Shown here piece after piece: positions 7,720 to 15,757 of a DNA stretch of 64,000 nucleotides. Position numbers and translations under genes: made by a program. Position 1 is the first letter of the stretch, and each line of letters starts with the position of its first letter. The stretch is from positions 1-64,000 of the forward strand of contig NZ_BSDE01000009.1 in NCBI RefSeq assembly GCF_030268085.1, read 5' to 3'. A model generated the notes under the pieces. The model was not told the DNA's origin and did not search any database. It worked only from the letters and a program-made list of their open reading frames with translations. Source of the DNA: Geothrix limicola (GTDB lineage Bacteria > Acidobacteriota > Holophagae > Holophagales > Holophagaceae).

Positions 7720-8151
7720 ATGGAGCGGGTCCTATACGACTCCCAGGATTGCCCGATCGCCTACATTGCCGAGGACGGGCAGAGGACGATTTGCCTCTGG
7801 AACGGCCATGCCGTCGCCTACATTGATGACCATCTGAATTGCTTCGGATGGAATGGGCGGCACCTGGGGTGGATGGAAGATGGGATCCTATTCGACACCC
7901 TGGGCCAGGCCATCGGCTTCATGAAATCCAAACACCCGAGCCCTTCCCGGGCCCAGCCTCCCAAATTGTCGAAGATCGTGCGCGACGCCAAGCACCCCAA
8001 GGTCCAGCCCTTCCCCCGTCCGCTGCGAAAAACAGGGAAAGGTGATCGGACCCTGTCGGAGCTTCTAAGGGCAGGTGCCACCGACTCCGACCCCAGCTCA
8101 GCTCATGGTTCAGCTCAGGATCTACCTGAGCCGGACCGGGTCTTCCCATAG
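7720..8151 (+). CDS. four-fold beta-flower domain protein
   Basis: A 143-residue protein whose first 70 residues repeat a short motif: LYDSQDCPIAYIAEDGQRTI, LWNGHAVAYIDD, GWNGRHLGWMEDG, LFDTLGQAIGF. This matches the 4-fold beta flower family, a small repeat fold of unknown role. The remainder is proline- and lysine-rich and probably disordered. Expression and binding partner are unknown. Confidence 0.65.
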   Translation: MERVLYDSQDCPIAYIAEDGQRTICLWNGHAVAYIDDHLNCFGWNGRHLGWMEDGILFDTLGQAIGFMKSKHPSPSRAQPPKLSKIVRDAKHPKVQPFPRPLRKTGKGDRTLSELLRAGATDSDPSSAHGSAQDLPEPDRVFP

Positions 8152-8307
8152 GCTTTGCCGGGCCCCGGCTTGAGCGCAATCGATTCCCTTGGGATCGGTT
8201 GCAGATGCCGCCGTGCCACCGCTTCATCCCAACGTCCCGCCAGATGGTTCGGCGACTTCCGATGGAGTTCCCTCTTTTTGCTAGGCTGTTGCGACAGGAG
8301 CTGCCCA

Positions 8308-8829
8308 TTGCGCTATTGCCCGGCCTGCCGAGAAGAACTGACCCAGCGATCCATCGATGGCGTCGTGCGATTGGCATGTCCATCGACGCCGTGCGGATTC
8401 GTGTTCTGGGGAAACCCCATCCCCGTCGTCGCCGCCCTCGTTCGAATGGACGATGACTATGTCCTGGCCAGGAACGCTCAGTGGCCCGAAGGCATGTTCT
8501 CCCTGATCACCGGCTTCCTCGAGAAGGGCGAATCGCCAGAGGATGCGGTGGCCCGCGAGACCCAGGAAGAGCTGGGTGTGCGGGTGTCCGAGGTTCGATT
8601 CCTGGGTCATTTCACCTTGGCGCAGTTCAACCAGTTGATCATCGCCTATCTCGTTCGTGCATCCGGCGAGATCCATCCCAGTTCTGAAATCAGCGAATTC
8701 AAACGGCTGTCCTCGTCTGAACTCGGGGCCTTTGATTTCGGGCCGCTCGAACTCACGGCCCAGATCGTTCAAGTGGCCCTCCAGCAGGCGAATCCATCGC
8801 CCTCCAAGGTCGCCCCATGCGCAGGATGA
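8308..8829 (+). CDS. NUDIX hydrolase with N-terminal zinc ribbon
   Basis: A 173-residue protein. The N-terminal ribbon is YCPACREELTQ...ACPSTPCGF. A NUDIX box GFLEKGESPEDAVARETQEE LGV (about residues 68-90) fits GX5EX7REUXEEXGU. NUDIX enzymes hydrolyse nucleoside diphosphates linked to another group; zinc-ribbon forms resemble NADH pyrophosphatase (NudC-like). A TTG start at 8308 is chosen because AGGAG lies nine bases upstream and the ribbon starts at once. The last residues run into the remnant cupin gene in another frame, so the native C-terminus may have been altered. Confidence 0.8.
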   Translation: MRYCPACREELTQRSIDGVVRLACPSTPCGFVFWGNPIPVVAALVRMDDDYVLARNAQWPEGMFSLITGFLEKGESPEDAVARETQEELGVRVSEVRFLGHFTLAQFNQLIIAYLVRASGEIHPSSEISEFKRLSSSELGAFDFGPLELTAQIVQVALQQANPSPSKVAPCAG

Positions 8830-9025
8830 GCTCTACTTCGTACATTCCGGAACGGGGGTGTTCGCGGTGGATGGCGAACGGCATCCTTTCGGCCCCGGAG
8901 ACTGCTTCTTCGTGCCGGCGGGCGTGGCGCATCGCTTCGAGACTTTCAGCGAGGATTTCTCCACCTGGGTCGTGTTCTGGGGCCCGCAGGGGGGCGAGCC
9001 GTTGATCGGAAATCCTGCCCCCTGA
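8812..9025 (+). pseudogene. 5'-truncated cupin gene
   Basis: From about 8812 the +2 frame reads SPHAQDELYFVHSGTGVFAV, then HPFGPGDCFFVPAGVAHRFE, and ends WVVFWGPQGGEP before TGA9025. These are the two cupin motifs with metal-ligand histidines. The N-terminal part and any start codon are missing; upstream lies the NUDIX 3' end in a different frame. It looks like the tail of a lost gene joined to the NUDIX gene by deletion. Confidence 0.65.
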
Positions 9026-9124
9026 ACCCAGCCAGCCACGGGTCTTGTCCCCATGACGAAAGGACAGATTCAGGCGACCCGGCTCGACATTCAACCACCT
9101 TCCCTTGTGAAATGACCATCTCCC

Positions 9125-9613
9125 ATGCACATCCAGCGCGACGATTTGTCTGGCCCCGAAATCCACGCCCTGCTCGCCGAACACCTGGAGGACATGCACC
9201 GCATCTCCCCGCCGGAAAGCGTGCATGCCCTGGATCTCGGCGCGCTCCGCAAGCCCGACATCACCTTCTGGACGGCCTGGTCCGGGGGCGACCTGCTGGG
9301 TTGCGGCGCCCTGAAGGAACTCGACCCGACCCACGGCGAGATCAAATCCATGCGGACGGCCAGCTCGCAACGGCGCAAGGGCGTCGCCCAGGCCATGCTC
9401 GAGCACATCCTCCGCGAGGCCGAGGTCCGGGGTTACACGCGGCTCAGCCTGGAAACCGGGGCCCAGCCCGCCTTTGAACCGGCCCGTCGCCTGTACGAAC
9501 GTTTCGGATTCCAGCGCTGTCCCCCCTTCGCGGACTACCGCGAAGACCCGAACAGCGTGTTCATGACCCGGCGGCTCCCGCGCGAGGAGGGCTCAGGCGC
9601 CGGGCCCGCCTGA
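9125..9613 (+). CDS. GNAT-family N-acetyltransferase
   Basis: A 162-residue acetyltransferase. GEIKSMRTASSQRRKGVAQA is the acetyl-CoA-binding motif A (RRKGVA replaces the classical RGxGxG), followed by MLEHILREAEVRGYTRLSLE and ARRLYERFGFQRCPPFADY. The middle is characteristic of YhbS/YafP-type GNATs. The substrate is unknown. The gene lies 17 bases before the next membrane-protein gene and may be co-transcribed with it. Confidence 0.8.
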   Translation: MHIQRDDLSGPEIHALLAEHLEDMHRISPPESVHALDLGALRKPDITFWTAWSGGDLLGCGALKELDPTHGEIKSMRTASSQRRKGVAQAMLEHILREAEVRGYTRLSLETGAQPAFEPARRLYERFGFQRCPPFADYREDPNSVFMTRRLPREEGSGAGPA

Positions 9614-9629
9614 TCGGTTAACATCGGGC

Positions 9630-10172
9630 ATGCTCCCCGTGCTGATGCTCTTCCTTCTTCCAGTCGGGGGCGGCATCCCTGCCGGCGTGCTGCTCGCGCG
9701 CGCCAAAGGCCTGCCCTGGCCCCTGACCGCGGGTCTCTACCTCGTTTCAGACGTGATCCTCGCCCTCGCCTTCGAGCCGATTCTGCGCCTGCTCGTCGCG
9801 TGGTGCCGGAAGGTGCCCCGTCTGGCACGGTTCCGCGAGGCGATGAAGGATGCCATGGCGCGCAGCGTCGCCCATGTGGGCGGCACGGGCGTGGGCCCTT
9901 TCGCGCTTGTCATGATCGCCTTCGGCCTGGATCCCATGACTGGCCGAACCACCGCGCTCGCGGCCGGGCACGGCTTCCTCGCGGGCTGGGCCTTCGCCAT
10001 CACGGGGGACATGCTGTACTACGCCGTCATCGCGCTCAGCACCCTGGGATTGAACGCCTACATCAAAAACCCGAACACGACGGTCCTCATCATCCTCGGG
10101 GCGATGATGGTCGTTCCCATGTGGCTGCGCCGAATCCGGGCTGCGTTCGTTTCCAACAAACAGGGCCGGTGA
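9630..10172 (+). CDS. integral membrane protein, small-multidrug-export-like
   Basis: A 180-residue protein with about five hydrophobic segments (near residues 2-22, 30-52, 87-110, 116-138 and 146-163). The glycine-rich VGGTGVGPFALVMIAFGLDP and GHGFLAGWAFAITGDMLYYA recall families annotated as small multi-drug export proteins. That name carries little experimental meaning, so transport is an inference. Lysines and arginines at both ends fit inner-membrane topology. Confidence 0.6.
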   Translation: MLPVLMLFLLPVGGGIPAGVLLARAKGLPWPLTAGLYLVSDVILALAFEPILRLLVAWCRKVPRLARFREAMKDAMARSVAHVGGTGVGPFALVMIAFGLDPMTGRTTALAAGHGFLAGWAFAITGDMLYYAVIALSTLGLNAYIKNPNTTVLIILGAMMVVPMWLRRIRAAFVSNKQGR

Positions 10173-10218
10173 CACCGAGCCGACCGGCCCCGACCGATGG
10201 ACCCACAGGAGTGAGGAC

Positions 10219-10668
10219 ATGACCTTCACGAACCGCCTTTCTCTCGCAGCCACCCTGCTCCTTCCGGGCGCCTTCACGCTTCTGCACGCCCAGGCACCGG
10301 CGGTCGCCTCGACGACCCTCCTCAGAACCGGCACCGCTTGGACCGGCGCGCCCCTGGTCTATCCCCGGCTGGAACATCCCGAAATCCAAACGGTCCTCGT
10401 CGAGATCGCCCCGGGTGCTGCCACCGCCTGGCACAAGCATCCGATGGACAACATCGCCTACATCCTCGAGGGAAGCCTGCGGCTGGAGCTGGAGGACGGC
10501 ACCACCCGCACCTTTCAGAAAGGCGAGGCCTTCGCCGAAGTGGTGAACACCTGGCATCGCGGCGTGAATGTGGGAACCGCGCCGCTCAAGATCCTCGTGG
10601 TCTACACGGGCGAAAAGGGGACGCCCCTGTCGATCCTGAAGGACGCCTCGAAGCCGGGCGAACACTGA
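10219..10668 (+). CDS. secreted cupin-domain protein
   Basis: A 149-residue protein with a signal peptide (cut near LLHAQA). One cupin domain follows: PGAATAWHKHPMDNIAYILE is motif 1 with HxH and E ligands, and FAEVVNTWHRGVNVG is motif 2. It is a periplasmic cupin of unknown substrate. GAGTGAGGAC precedes the ATG. Confidence 0.8.
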   Translation: MTFTNRLSLAATLLLPGAFTLLHAQAPAVASTTLLRTGTAWTGAPLVYPRLEHPEIQTVLVEIAPGAATAWHKHPMDNIAYILEGSLRLELEDGTTRTFQKGEAFAEVVNTWHRGVNVGTAPLKILVVYTGEKGTPLSILKDASKPGEH

Positions 10669-10751
10669 TCGGCTTTGCCGGGGCCCTTCAATTCCCGTTG
10701 GCCTCCGTTCGAAAAAGCCTGACCATGAGGCCTTCCCGCCAGGAGTCGACC

Positions 10752-11159
10752 ATGGTCATCCGCATCGTGAGGCTTGGAAGTCCGCGCGCCGAAGGCGAGG
10801 GCCTGCGCATCGGCACCGTGCGCCGCCCCCCGCGCGGCGTGCCCAAATCCGAATTCGCATCCCAGAACTGGTACGACGTCTGGTATCCCAACCTGGCGCC
10901 CAGCGTGGACACCATGAAGCTCGGGCAGGAAGCCTCGACCCCGGCCCAGTGGGCGGCCTTCAGCCGGAAGTACCGCGCCGAGATGGGGGCGCCGGAGGCC
11001 AGCCGCAGCCTCGACCTGCTCGCCGCACTGTCGCATCAGACGAATGTGTCCGTCGGGTGCTACTGCGCCTCCGAGGCGCATTGCCACCGCTCGGTGCTGC
11101 GCGCGCTGCTCCTCGAAAGGGGCGCGCAGGTGGAAGGCCAGGGTCCGGTGGGCGAATGA
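10752..11159 (+). CDS. DUF488 family protein
   Basis: A 135-residue protein. It has the DUF488 hallmarks: GTVRRPPRGVPKSEFASQNW, YDVWYPNLAPS, FSRKYRAEM, and the C-terminal VGCYCASEAHCHRSVLRALL, whose Cys-His cluster is conserved in the family. The function is not established. AGGAG precedes ATG10752. The stop overlaps the start of the next small ORF (ATGATG), suggesting coupled translation. Confidence 0.8.
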   Translation: MVIRIVRLGSPRAEGEGLRIGTVRRPPRGVPKSEFASQNWYDVWYPNLAPSVDTMKLGQEASTPAQWAAFSRKYRAEMGAPEASRSLDLLAALSHQTNVSVGCYCASEAHCHRSVLRALLLERGAQVEGQGPVGE

Positions 11160-11332
11160 TGCCTGAGGAAGGCCCCCTGCCAACAAGCACACCCGGCCGC
11201 TTCATCAGGGCCACCTTCGCAGCCGTGGCGTGGACGGGCCTCCTCCTCGCGTTCCTCGTGGTCGGCTTCGGTCTCCTGAGCCTGTCCCGCCTGTCGCGAA
11301 GGGAACTGAATCCAGGCGCGGAACTCCCTTGA
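11156..11332 (+). CDS. small single-pass membrane protein
   Basis: A 58-residue ORF starting within the DUF488 stop codon (ATGATG). One strong hydrophobic segment spans about residues 23-44 (AVAWTGLLLAFLVVGFGLLS). The remainder is short and charged. Overlap with the upstream gene supports real translation. No family recognised. Confidence 0.45.
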   Translation: MMPEEGPLPTSTPGRFIRATFAAVAWTGLLLAFLVVGFGLLSLSRLSRRELNPGAELP

Positions 11333-11392
11333 TGCTCTGGGGTCGGCGGTCCGGTAGCCTGGATCCCGCTGCCCCGACCGACCGGAGGAACC

Positions 11393-11821
11393 ATGGCCGA
11401 CATCCTTCATCGCGTGGGCGTGGATGCTCCCTTGGCCCGGGTCTACTACGCACTTTCCAGCCTGGAGGGCCTGCGGCACTGGTGGATCGGCGACGCCACG
11501 GGCGATCCCAGTCAAGGGCACACCCTCGACTTCGGTTTCTGCCGGATGACCGTGCTGGAATCCGATCCCGCAGGCCTGGTGCACTGGAAATGCAGCGCTG
11601 GCCCAGAAGAATGGGTGGGCACCGAGATGATCTTCAACCTCGTCTGGAAGGAGGGCCAGACCTTCATCCTGTTCACCCACGGGAACTGGCGGGAGCCCGT
11701 CGAATTCATGCACCACTGCAGCACCAAGTGGGCCGCCTTCCTCCTCAGCTTGCGGGATTGGCTGGAGACGGGAGCAGGACGGCCCACGCCTCATGACCTG
11801 AAAATCCACGTGGGCGACTGA
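11393..11821 (+). CDS. SRPBCC (AHSA1-like) protein
   Basis: A 142-residue START-like protein. DILHRVGVDAPLARVYYALS and GLRHWWIGDA form the typical helix and first strands. MTVLESDPAGLVHWKC and GTEMIFNLVWKEGQTFILFT follow, with AAFLLSLRDWLETG as the long C-terminal helix. These proteins bind hydrophobic ligands in a central cavity; the ligand is unknown. GGAGGAACC lies just before the ATG. Confidence 0.8.
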   Translation: MADILHRVGVDAPLARVYYALSSLEGLRHWWIGDATGDPSQGHTLDFGFCRMTVLESDPAGLVHWKCSAGPEEWVGTEMIFNLVWKEGQTFILFTHGNWREPVEFMHHCSTKWAAFLLSLRDWLETGAGRPTPHDLKIHVGD

Positions 11822-11861
11822 AGCCGGACCGCCACCGCTGGAATCGAATCAAAGGGATTCC

Positions 11862-12392
11862 ATGACCATGCCGCTCACCATCCGCGATCTCCAGGAGGCT
11901 GAATCCGAAGCCCTCGGCCGGCTCATGGTCGAGGTGTACTCGGGGCTGGAGGGCTTTCCCACGCCCGAAGAGCAGCCCCGGTACTACGAGCTGCTCACCC
12001 ACATCGGCCGCTTCGCCGAGAAGAAGGATGCCCGCGTGCTCGTGGCCCTCACCCCCGAAGGCGAGCTGGTGGGCGGGGTCGTCTACTTCGGCGACATGGC
12101 CGAATACGGCTCCGGGGGAACCGCCACGACGGTGAAGAACGCCTCGGGCATCCGCCTGCTCGGCATCAGTCCGCGTTTCCGCAAGCTGGGGGCGGGCCGG
12201 GCCCTGACCCTCGCGTGCATCGACCTGGCGCGCGAGCAGGGCCACGCCGAAGTCATCCTCCACACGACCCAGGCCATGCGGGTGGCCTGGCAGCTCTACG
12301 AGCGCCTGGGCTTCCTGCGTTCCGAGGATCTGGATTTCATGCAGCAGGAGCTGCCCGTCTTCGGCTTCAGGCTCAAGCTGTCGCCGCGCTGA
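11862..12392 (+). CDS. GNAT-family N-acetyltransferase
   Basis: A 176-residue acetyltransferase. The acetyl-CoA motif is GISPRFRKLGAGRALTLACI, followed by HTTQAMRVAWQLYERLGFLR. An SGIRLLGISP strand leads into motif A. Start options are ATGACCATG (11,862 or 11,868). The substrate is unpredictable. It is the second GNAT gene in this neighbourhood and is not closely similar to the one at 9,125. Confidence 0.8.
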   Translation: MTMPLTIRDLQEAESEALGRLMVEVYSGLEGFPTPEEQPRYYELLTHIGRFAEKKDARVLVALTPEGELVGGVVYFGDMAEYGSGGTATTVKNASGIRLLGISPRFRKLGAGRALTLACIDLAREQGHAEVILHTTQAMRVAWQLYERLGFLRSEDLDFMQQELPVFGFRLKLSPR

Positions 12393-12439
12393 ACGCGCAA
12401 GCCTCGATCCCCGTTCCCACCCTGTGGAATCCTGATCCC

Positions 12440-12868
12440 ATGCTCCTGCCCCTGCTCTCCGCCACCCTCGTCACGGCCTTCACCGCGCTGGGGATCCTGC
12501 ACGTCTATTGGCTGGGGGGAGGTTCCCTCGGCATCACGGCCGCCGTCCCCGAGAAAGCGGGCAAGCCGCTCTTCCGTCCTTCCAAACAGGCGACCCTTCT
12601 GGTGGCGCTCGGCCTCTTCGGTTGCGCGGCCCTCGTCGCCGTCCTGGTGGGATGGATCCCCTGGCCCCTGTCCATGCGGGCTCTGAGGCTGCTCGGGCTC
12701 GCCGTGGCGGCCCTCTTCCTGCTGCGGGCGATCGGTGATTTCAAATGGGTCGGCTTCTTCAAGCGCGAGCGTGGAACCACCTTCGCGACCCTCGACACCG
12801 GCCTCTATTCGCCCCTCTGCCTCGGCCTCGCGCTGGGCGTGCTCAGCCTCCTTCTCCTTCGCCGTTGA
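12440..12868 (+). CDS. DUF3995 membrane protein
   Basis: A 142-residue protein with four hydrophobic helices. The N-terminal LGILHVYWLGGG resembles the conserved HxxW-G signature of DUF3995. It ends with DFKWVGFFKRERGTTFATLD, TGLYSPLCLGLALGV and basic residues. It is an inner-membrane protein of unknown role. The start follows the GNAT gene by 47 bases. Confidence 0.65.
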   Translation: MLLPLLSATLVTAFTALGILHVYWLGGGSLGITAAVPEKAGKPLFRPSKQATLLVALGLFGCAALVAVLVGWIPWPLSMRALRLLGLAVAALFLLRAIGDFKWVGFFKRERGTTFATLDTGLYSPLCLGLALGVLSLLLLRR

Positions 12869-12907
12869 AGCCCTCGAACGTCCCCTGACCCCGCGCCAAG
12901 GCCTCCC

Positions 12908-13435
12908 ATGAAGCTGCTCCGCTACAACGTCGCCATGAGTCTCGACGGCTTCATCGCCGGTCCGAATGGGGAGTACGACTGGATTCCAGAGGATCCCGGC
13001 GTGGATTTCGAGGCCCTGTTCGCGGAATTCGACGCCTTCGTCATGGGCCGGAAGACCTTCGAGGTGGTCCTGGCCCAAGGCGAGGCGAACCCCACCCGGG
13101 GCCGCCCCGTGCTGGTGGTCTCGCGCACCCTTCCCCCGACGGATCTCCCCGGCGTCCAGATCGTGCGTGAGGCCATTCCCGAACGGGTGCGGGCCCTGAA
13201 ATCGGCCGTCCAGAAGGATGTCTGGCTGTTTGGCGGCGCCCAGCTCTTCCGCCTCCTCCTCGATGAAGGGCTCGTGGATCGCGTGGAGGTTTCCGTCATC
13301 CCGATCCTGCTGGGCGGCGGCATCCGCCTGCTGCCCGAGGGACGGGCCCAGGTCCTGAACCTGCTCAGCAGCCAGGCCCTGCCCAACGGCATCCTGCAAC
13401 TGGTCTACGCCGTGGCTCCGAAGGTTCCGGAGTGA
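12908..13435 (+). CDS. DHFR-like (RibD C-terminal fold) protein
   Basis: A 175-residue protein of the same superfamily as the cassette protein at 2,994. It has NVAMSLDGFIAGPNGEYDWI, FVMGRKTFEVVL, WLFGGAQLFRLLLDEGLVD and VIPILLGGGIRLLPEG. These are the cofactor and substrate strands of the RibD-C domain. Many chromosomal members are annotated as dihydrofolate reductase without proof. GC content matches the chromosome, so it is native rather than a cassette. Confidence 0.8.
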   Translation: MKLLRYNVAMSLDGFIAGPNGEYDWIPEDPGVDFEALFAEFDAFVMGRKTFEVVLAQGEANPTRGRPVLVVSRTLPPTDLPGVQIVREAIPERVRALKSAVQKDVWLFGGAQLFRLLLDEGLVDRVEVSVIPILLGGGIRLLPEGRAQVLNLLSSQALPNGILQLVYAVAPKVPE

Positions 13436-13561
13436 TCATGAACCTCGCCCCCGTCCCGGCCGCATAAACGCGGGGGATCGGGGGCCGTAGCCCTGGCTTC
13501 GGCGCCGCCTGCCCTGAACCTTTCCTGGGGCCGCCTCATCCCTGAATACACCGGAGTCCCC

Positions 13562-14302
13562 ATGAACCTTCGCTGGATGCCCTGCCTGCTCGTCTGCGCC
13601 GTGATGCACGCCGACGCCCTGTCGGACCTGCGCGGGGCGCTGGCCCGCCTCAACGGCCAGGAGCCCGTGAAGGCGAACCTCGTCTACCAGTTCTGGAGCC
13701 AGCAGGGCGACGACAAGCAGCCCGTCGTCACCGAGGGCCGCGCCAACAGCCAGGTGGAGGATGGCCCCCAGGGCCTGAAGATCTGCTGGAACCGCAGCCT
13801 CATCCAGACCGCCGCCCAGGAGGCCCGGGCCAAGGCCCTCGACCCCGAGAAGAAGACGCCGACGCGCCGCGCCATCGAAGGCGTCAAGGCCATCGACGTC
13901 GCCGAGTACCTCAATGGCAGCGATGAGCTGCTGCGCACCCTGGACCAGGCCCAGCTCATCGAGGAGAAGGCCGAGACCTGGCAGGGCCGGCCCGCCCGCC
14001 TGCTCAGCCTGAAGGTGACGCCGCGCCTGGGCCAGCGGGACAAGAAATACGTCAAAGAACTCGAAGCCACGGCCAAGATCTGGATCGGCGCCGATGGCCT
14101 GCCCCTCGCGAGCGAAACCCAGGTCCACATGAAGGGACGCGCCCTCCTCGTCATCAGCTTCGAGCAGAACCAGAAGCAGGAATACCGCTATGTCCGCGCC
14201 GGGAACCGGCTCGTCGTCGTGCACCACGTCGACGAAAGCAGCGGCTCCGGCGGCGGCGAAAAGGGACAGACCAAGACCGTGGTGGATCTCAGCCTGATCT
14301 GA
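13562..14302 (+). CDS. secreted hypothetical protein
   Basis: A 246-residue protein with a signal peptide (residues 1-19, CAVMHADALS). The body is polar and beta-rich (ATAKIWIGADGLPLASETQV) and resembles periplasmic carrier folds in a general way only. The C-terminus has SSGSGGGEKGQTKTVVDLSL, which may be a flexible tail. No specific family is recognised. A periplasmic location is the only supported statement. Confidence 0.65.
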   Translation: MNLRWMPCLLVCAVMHADALSDLRGALARLNGQEPVKANLVYQFWSQQGDDKQPVVTEGRANSQVEDGPQGLKICWNRSLIQTAAQEARAKALDPEKKTPTRRAIEGVKAIDVAEYLNGSDELLRTLDQAQLIEEKAETWQGRPARLLSLKVTPRLGQRDKKYVKELEATAKIWIGADGLPLASETQVHMKGRALLVISFEQNQKQEYRYVRAGNRLVVVHHVDESSGSGGGEKGQTKTVVDLSLI

Positions 14303-14370
14303 AGACGGCCCGCGGGAAGCCTTGTGGCGGGGACCCGCTTGCGCGACGCTTCTGGGAGTCCGCGGGGCCC

Positions 14371-14589
14371 ATGCAGCGTTTCGAATTCCACCTCAGCCTG
14401 TCTTCCGAACATTACCTCGACTACTACCGGGGGGCCGTGACCAGCGTCGTCGCCCGCTGCGCCGACGGCCAGACGGTCCAATTTCCCGCCGCCCTGCTGC
14501 AACCCTTCGTGACCACCACCGGCATCCACGGCGACTTCGTGCTGACCTGCGACGACGCGAACAAGGGTGCGCGCCTGCAGCGGCGCTGA
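14371..14589 (+). CDS. DUF2835 family protein
   Basis: A 72-residue protein with FEFHLSLSSEHYLDYYRGAV, QTVQFPAALLQPFVTTTGIH and GDFVLTCDDANKGARL. The family pattern (YYxG, tryptophan- or aromatic-rich start, FxLxxD.N) fits DUF2835, a small single-domain family without a known role. It is complete, and the gap to the next gene is short (45 bp). Confidence 0.75.
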   Translation: MQRFEFHLSLSSEHYLDYYRGAVTSVVARCADGQTVQFPAALLQPFVTTTGIHGDFVLTCDDANKGARLQRR

Positions 14590-14633
14590 AGGAGCCCTGA
14601 ACTCAATTACACCCGGCCGGGAAAGGTTCCACC

Positions 14634-15158
14634 ATGCGCATCGCCATCCTCGGCAACTCTGGCTCAGGCAAGTCCACCTTGGCGCGCCGCATCGCAGCCC
14701 GTTACGGCGTAGAGCCCCTCGACCTGGACGGCTTCGCCTGGGAACCGGGAAAGATCGCCGTTCCCCGCGACCCCGCCGCCGCACTGAACGATGTCGAGAC
14801 CTTCTGCACGCATCATCCAGAATGGGTGATCGAGGGCTGCTACGCGAACCTCATCGCAGCCACACTCAAGGCCTCACCCCTGCTCTTGTTTCTCGAACCT
14901 GGCGTAGAAGTCTGCCTGTCGCATTGCCGCAACCGGCCCTGGGAACCGCACAAATATGCGTCCAAAGCCGACCAGGACGAAAAGCTGGCCTTCCTGCTCG
15001 ATTGGGTACGGGATTACTACGTGCGGGAAGGTGATCTGTCGCTCGACGCGCATCAGACGTTGTTCAAGAATTACGGTGGACCGAAGCAGATGGTCCGGGA
15101 GCCCGTCGGGCCGAGTTTCATCGAGGCTTTGGCGGCCCACAGAACAGAGCCTTCATGA
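14634..15158 (+). CDS. P-loop kinase-like ATPase (adenylate-kinase-like)
   Basis: A 174-residue protein that starts directly with a Walker A motif ILGNSGSGKSTLARRIAARY. DLDGFAWEPG and HHPEWVIEGCYANLIA fit the topology-modulation/adenylate-kinase-like group. An RPWEPHKYASKADQD lid follows. It is probably a nucleoside/nucleotide-type kinase of unknown substrate. The stop overlaps the next gene's ATG by 4 bases. Confidence 0.75.
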   Translation: MRIAILGNSGSGKSTLARRIAARYGVEPLDLDGFAWEPGKIAVPRDPAAALNDVETFCTHHPEWVIEGCYANLIAATLKASPLLLFLEPGVEVCLSHCRNRPWEPHKYASKADQDEKLAFLLDWVRDYYVREGDLSLDAHQTLFKNYGGPKQMVREPVGPSFIEALAAHRTEPS

Positions 15159-15736
15159 CTGATACCTTCCATTCGCGCCTCCTTGGCCTTTCCGACGCCG
15201 ATCTGCGCACCTACCTTGAGCAACCCCTGCACTACCGAACCGAGGTGGTGGAAGCGGCCCTGCTCGAATTGGCCCGTCGCGGCCTGGCACCCGCGCCCGA
15301 GGACCTGGCTCGGATCCGCCACGACCTCGCCCAGCGGGACGCCGCCGCCCACGCGAACCTGGATCAAACCTTCGTCACCCGCCTCGGCAGCGACCCCGCA
15401 ACGCGCCTGCGCCGTGTCCGCCAGATCACCCTGGGCATCCTCGCGACGGGCCTCGGCGCCGCGACGATCGTCTACCTGAGAACCATGCCGAAGGGCGCCA
15501 ACCCCCTGGGCTATGAGCCCGAGGACACGAAGAAATACCTGCGCGATCTGGAGCTCTACGGCGGCAAGGTCAACGTGCTGGCCACCGAATTCACGCGCTG
15601 GTGGGAGGGCCTCTGGCAGGGGCGCAACCTCGCCTACACCCTCGCCTGGCTGACGTTCTTCGCGGCCCTGGGCTTCTGGCTCGTGGCCCGCCGCCGCGCC
15701 CTGGCGGATCTGCGGGCCACGACGACGAAGGACTGA
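15155..15736 (+). CDS. hypothetical membrane protein
   Basis: A 193-residue protein whose ATG overlaps the preceding stop, so the two genes are probably co-translated. The N-terminal 85 residues are soluble and helical. Hydrophobic segments lie at about 90-107 (ITLGILATGLGAATIVYL) and 157-177 (TLAWLTFFAALGFWLV). It has a periplasmic loop between them and a basic C-terminus. No family recognised. Confidence 0.6.
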   Translation: MTDTFHSRLLGLSDADLRTYLEQPLHYRTEVVEAALLELARRGLAPAPEDLARIRHDLAQRDAAAHANLDQTFVTRLGSDPATRLRRVRQITLGILATGLGAATIVYLRTMPKGANPLGYEPEDTKKYLRDLELYGGKVNVLATEFTRWWEGLWQGRNLAYTLAWLTFFAALGFWLVARRRALADLRATTTKD

Positions 15737-15757
15737 CGACCCTCCGCATCGAGAAAG

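Noticed and set aside
12296-13399. Long minus-strand open frames in the GC-rich region (also 9747-10334 and 15782-16774)
   Set aside because: They are antisense to well-supported genes with recognisable domains and have no family features of their own.
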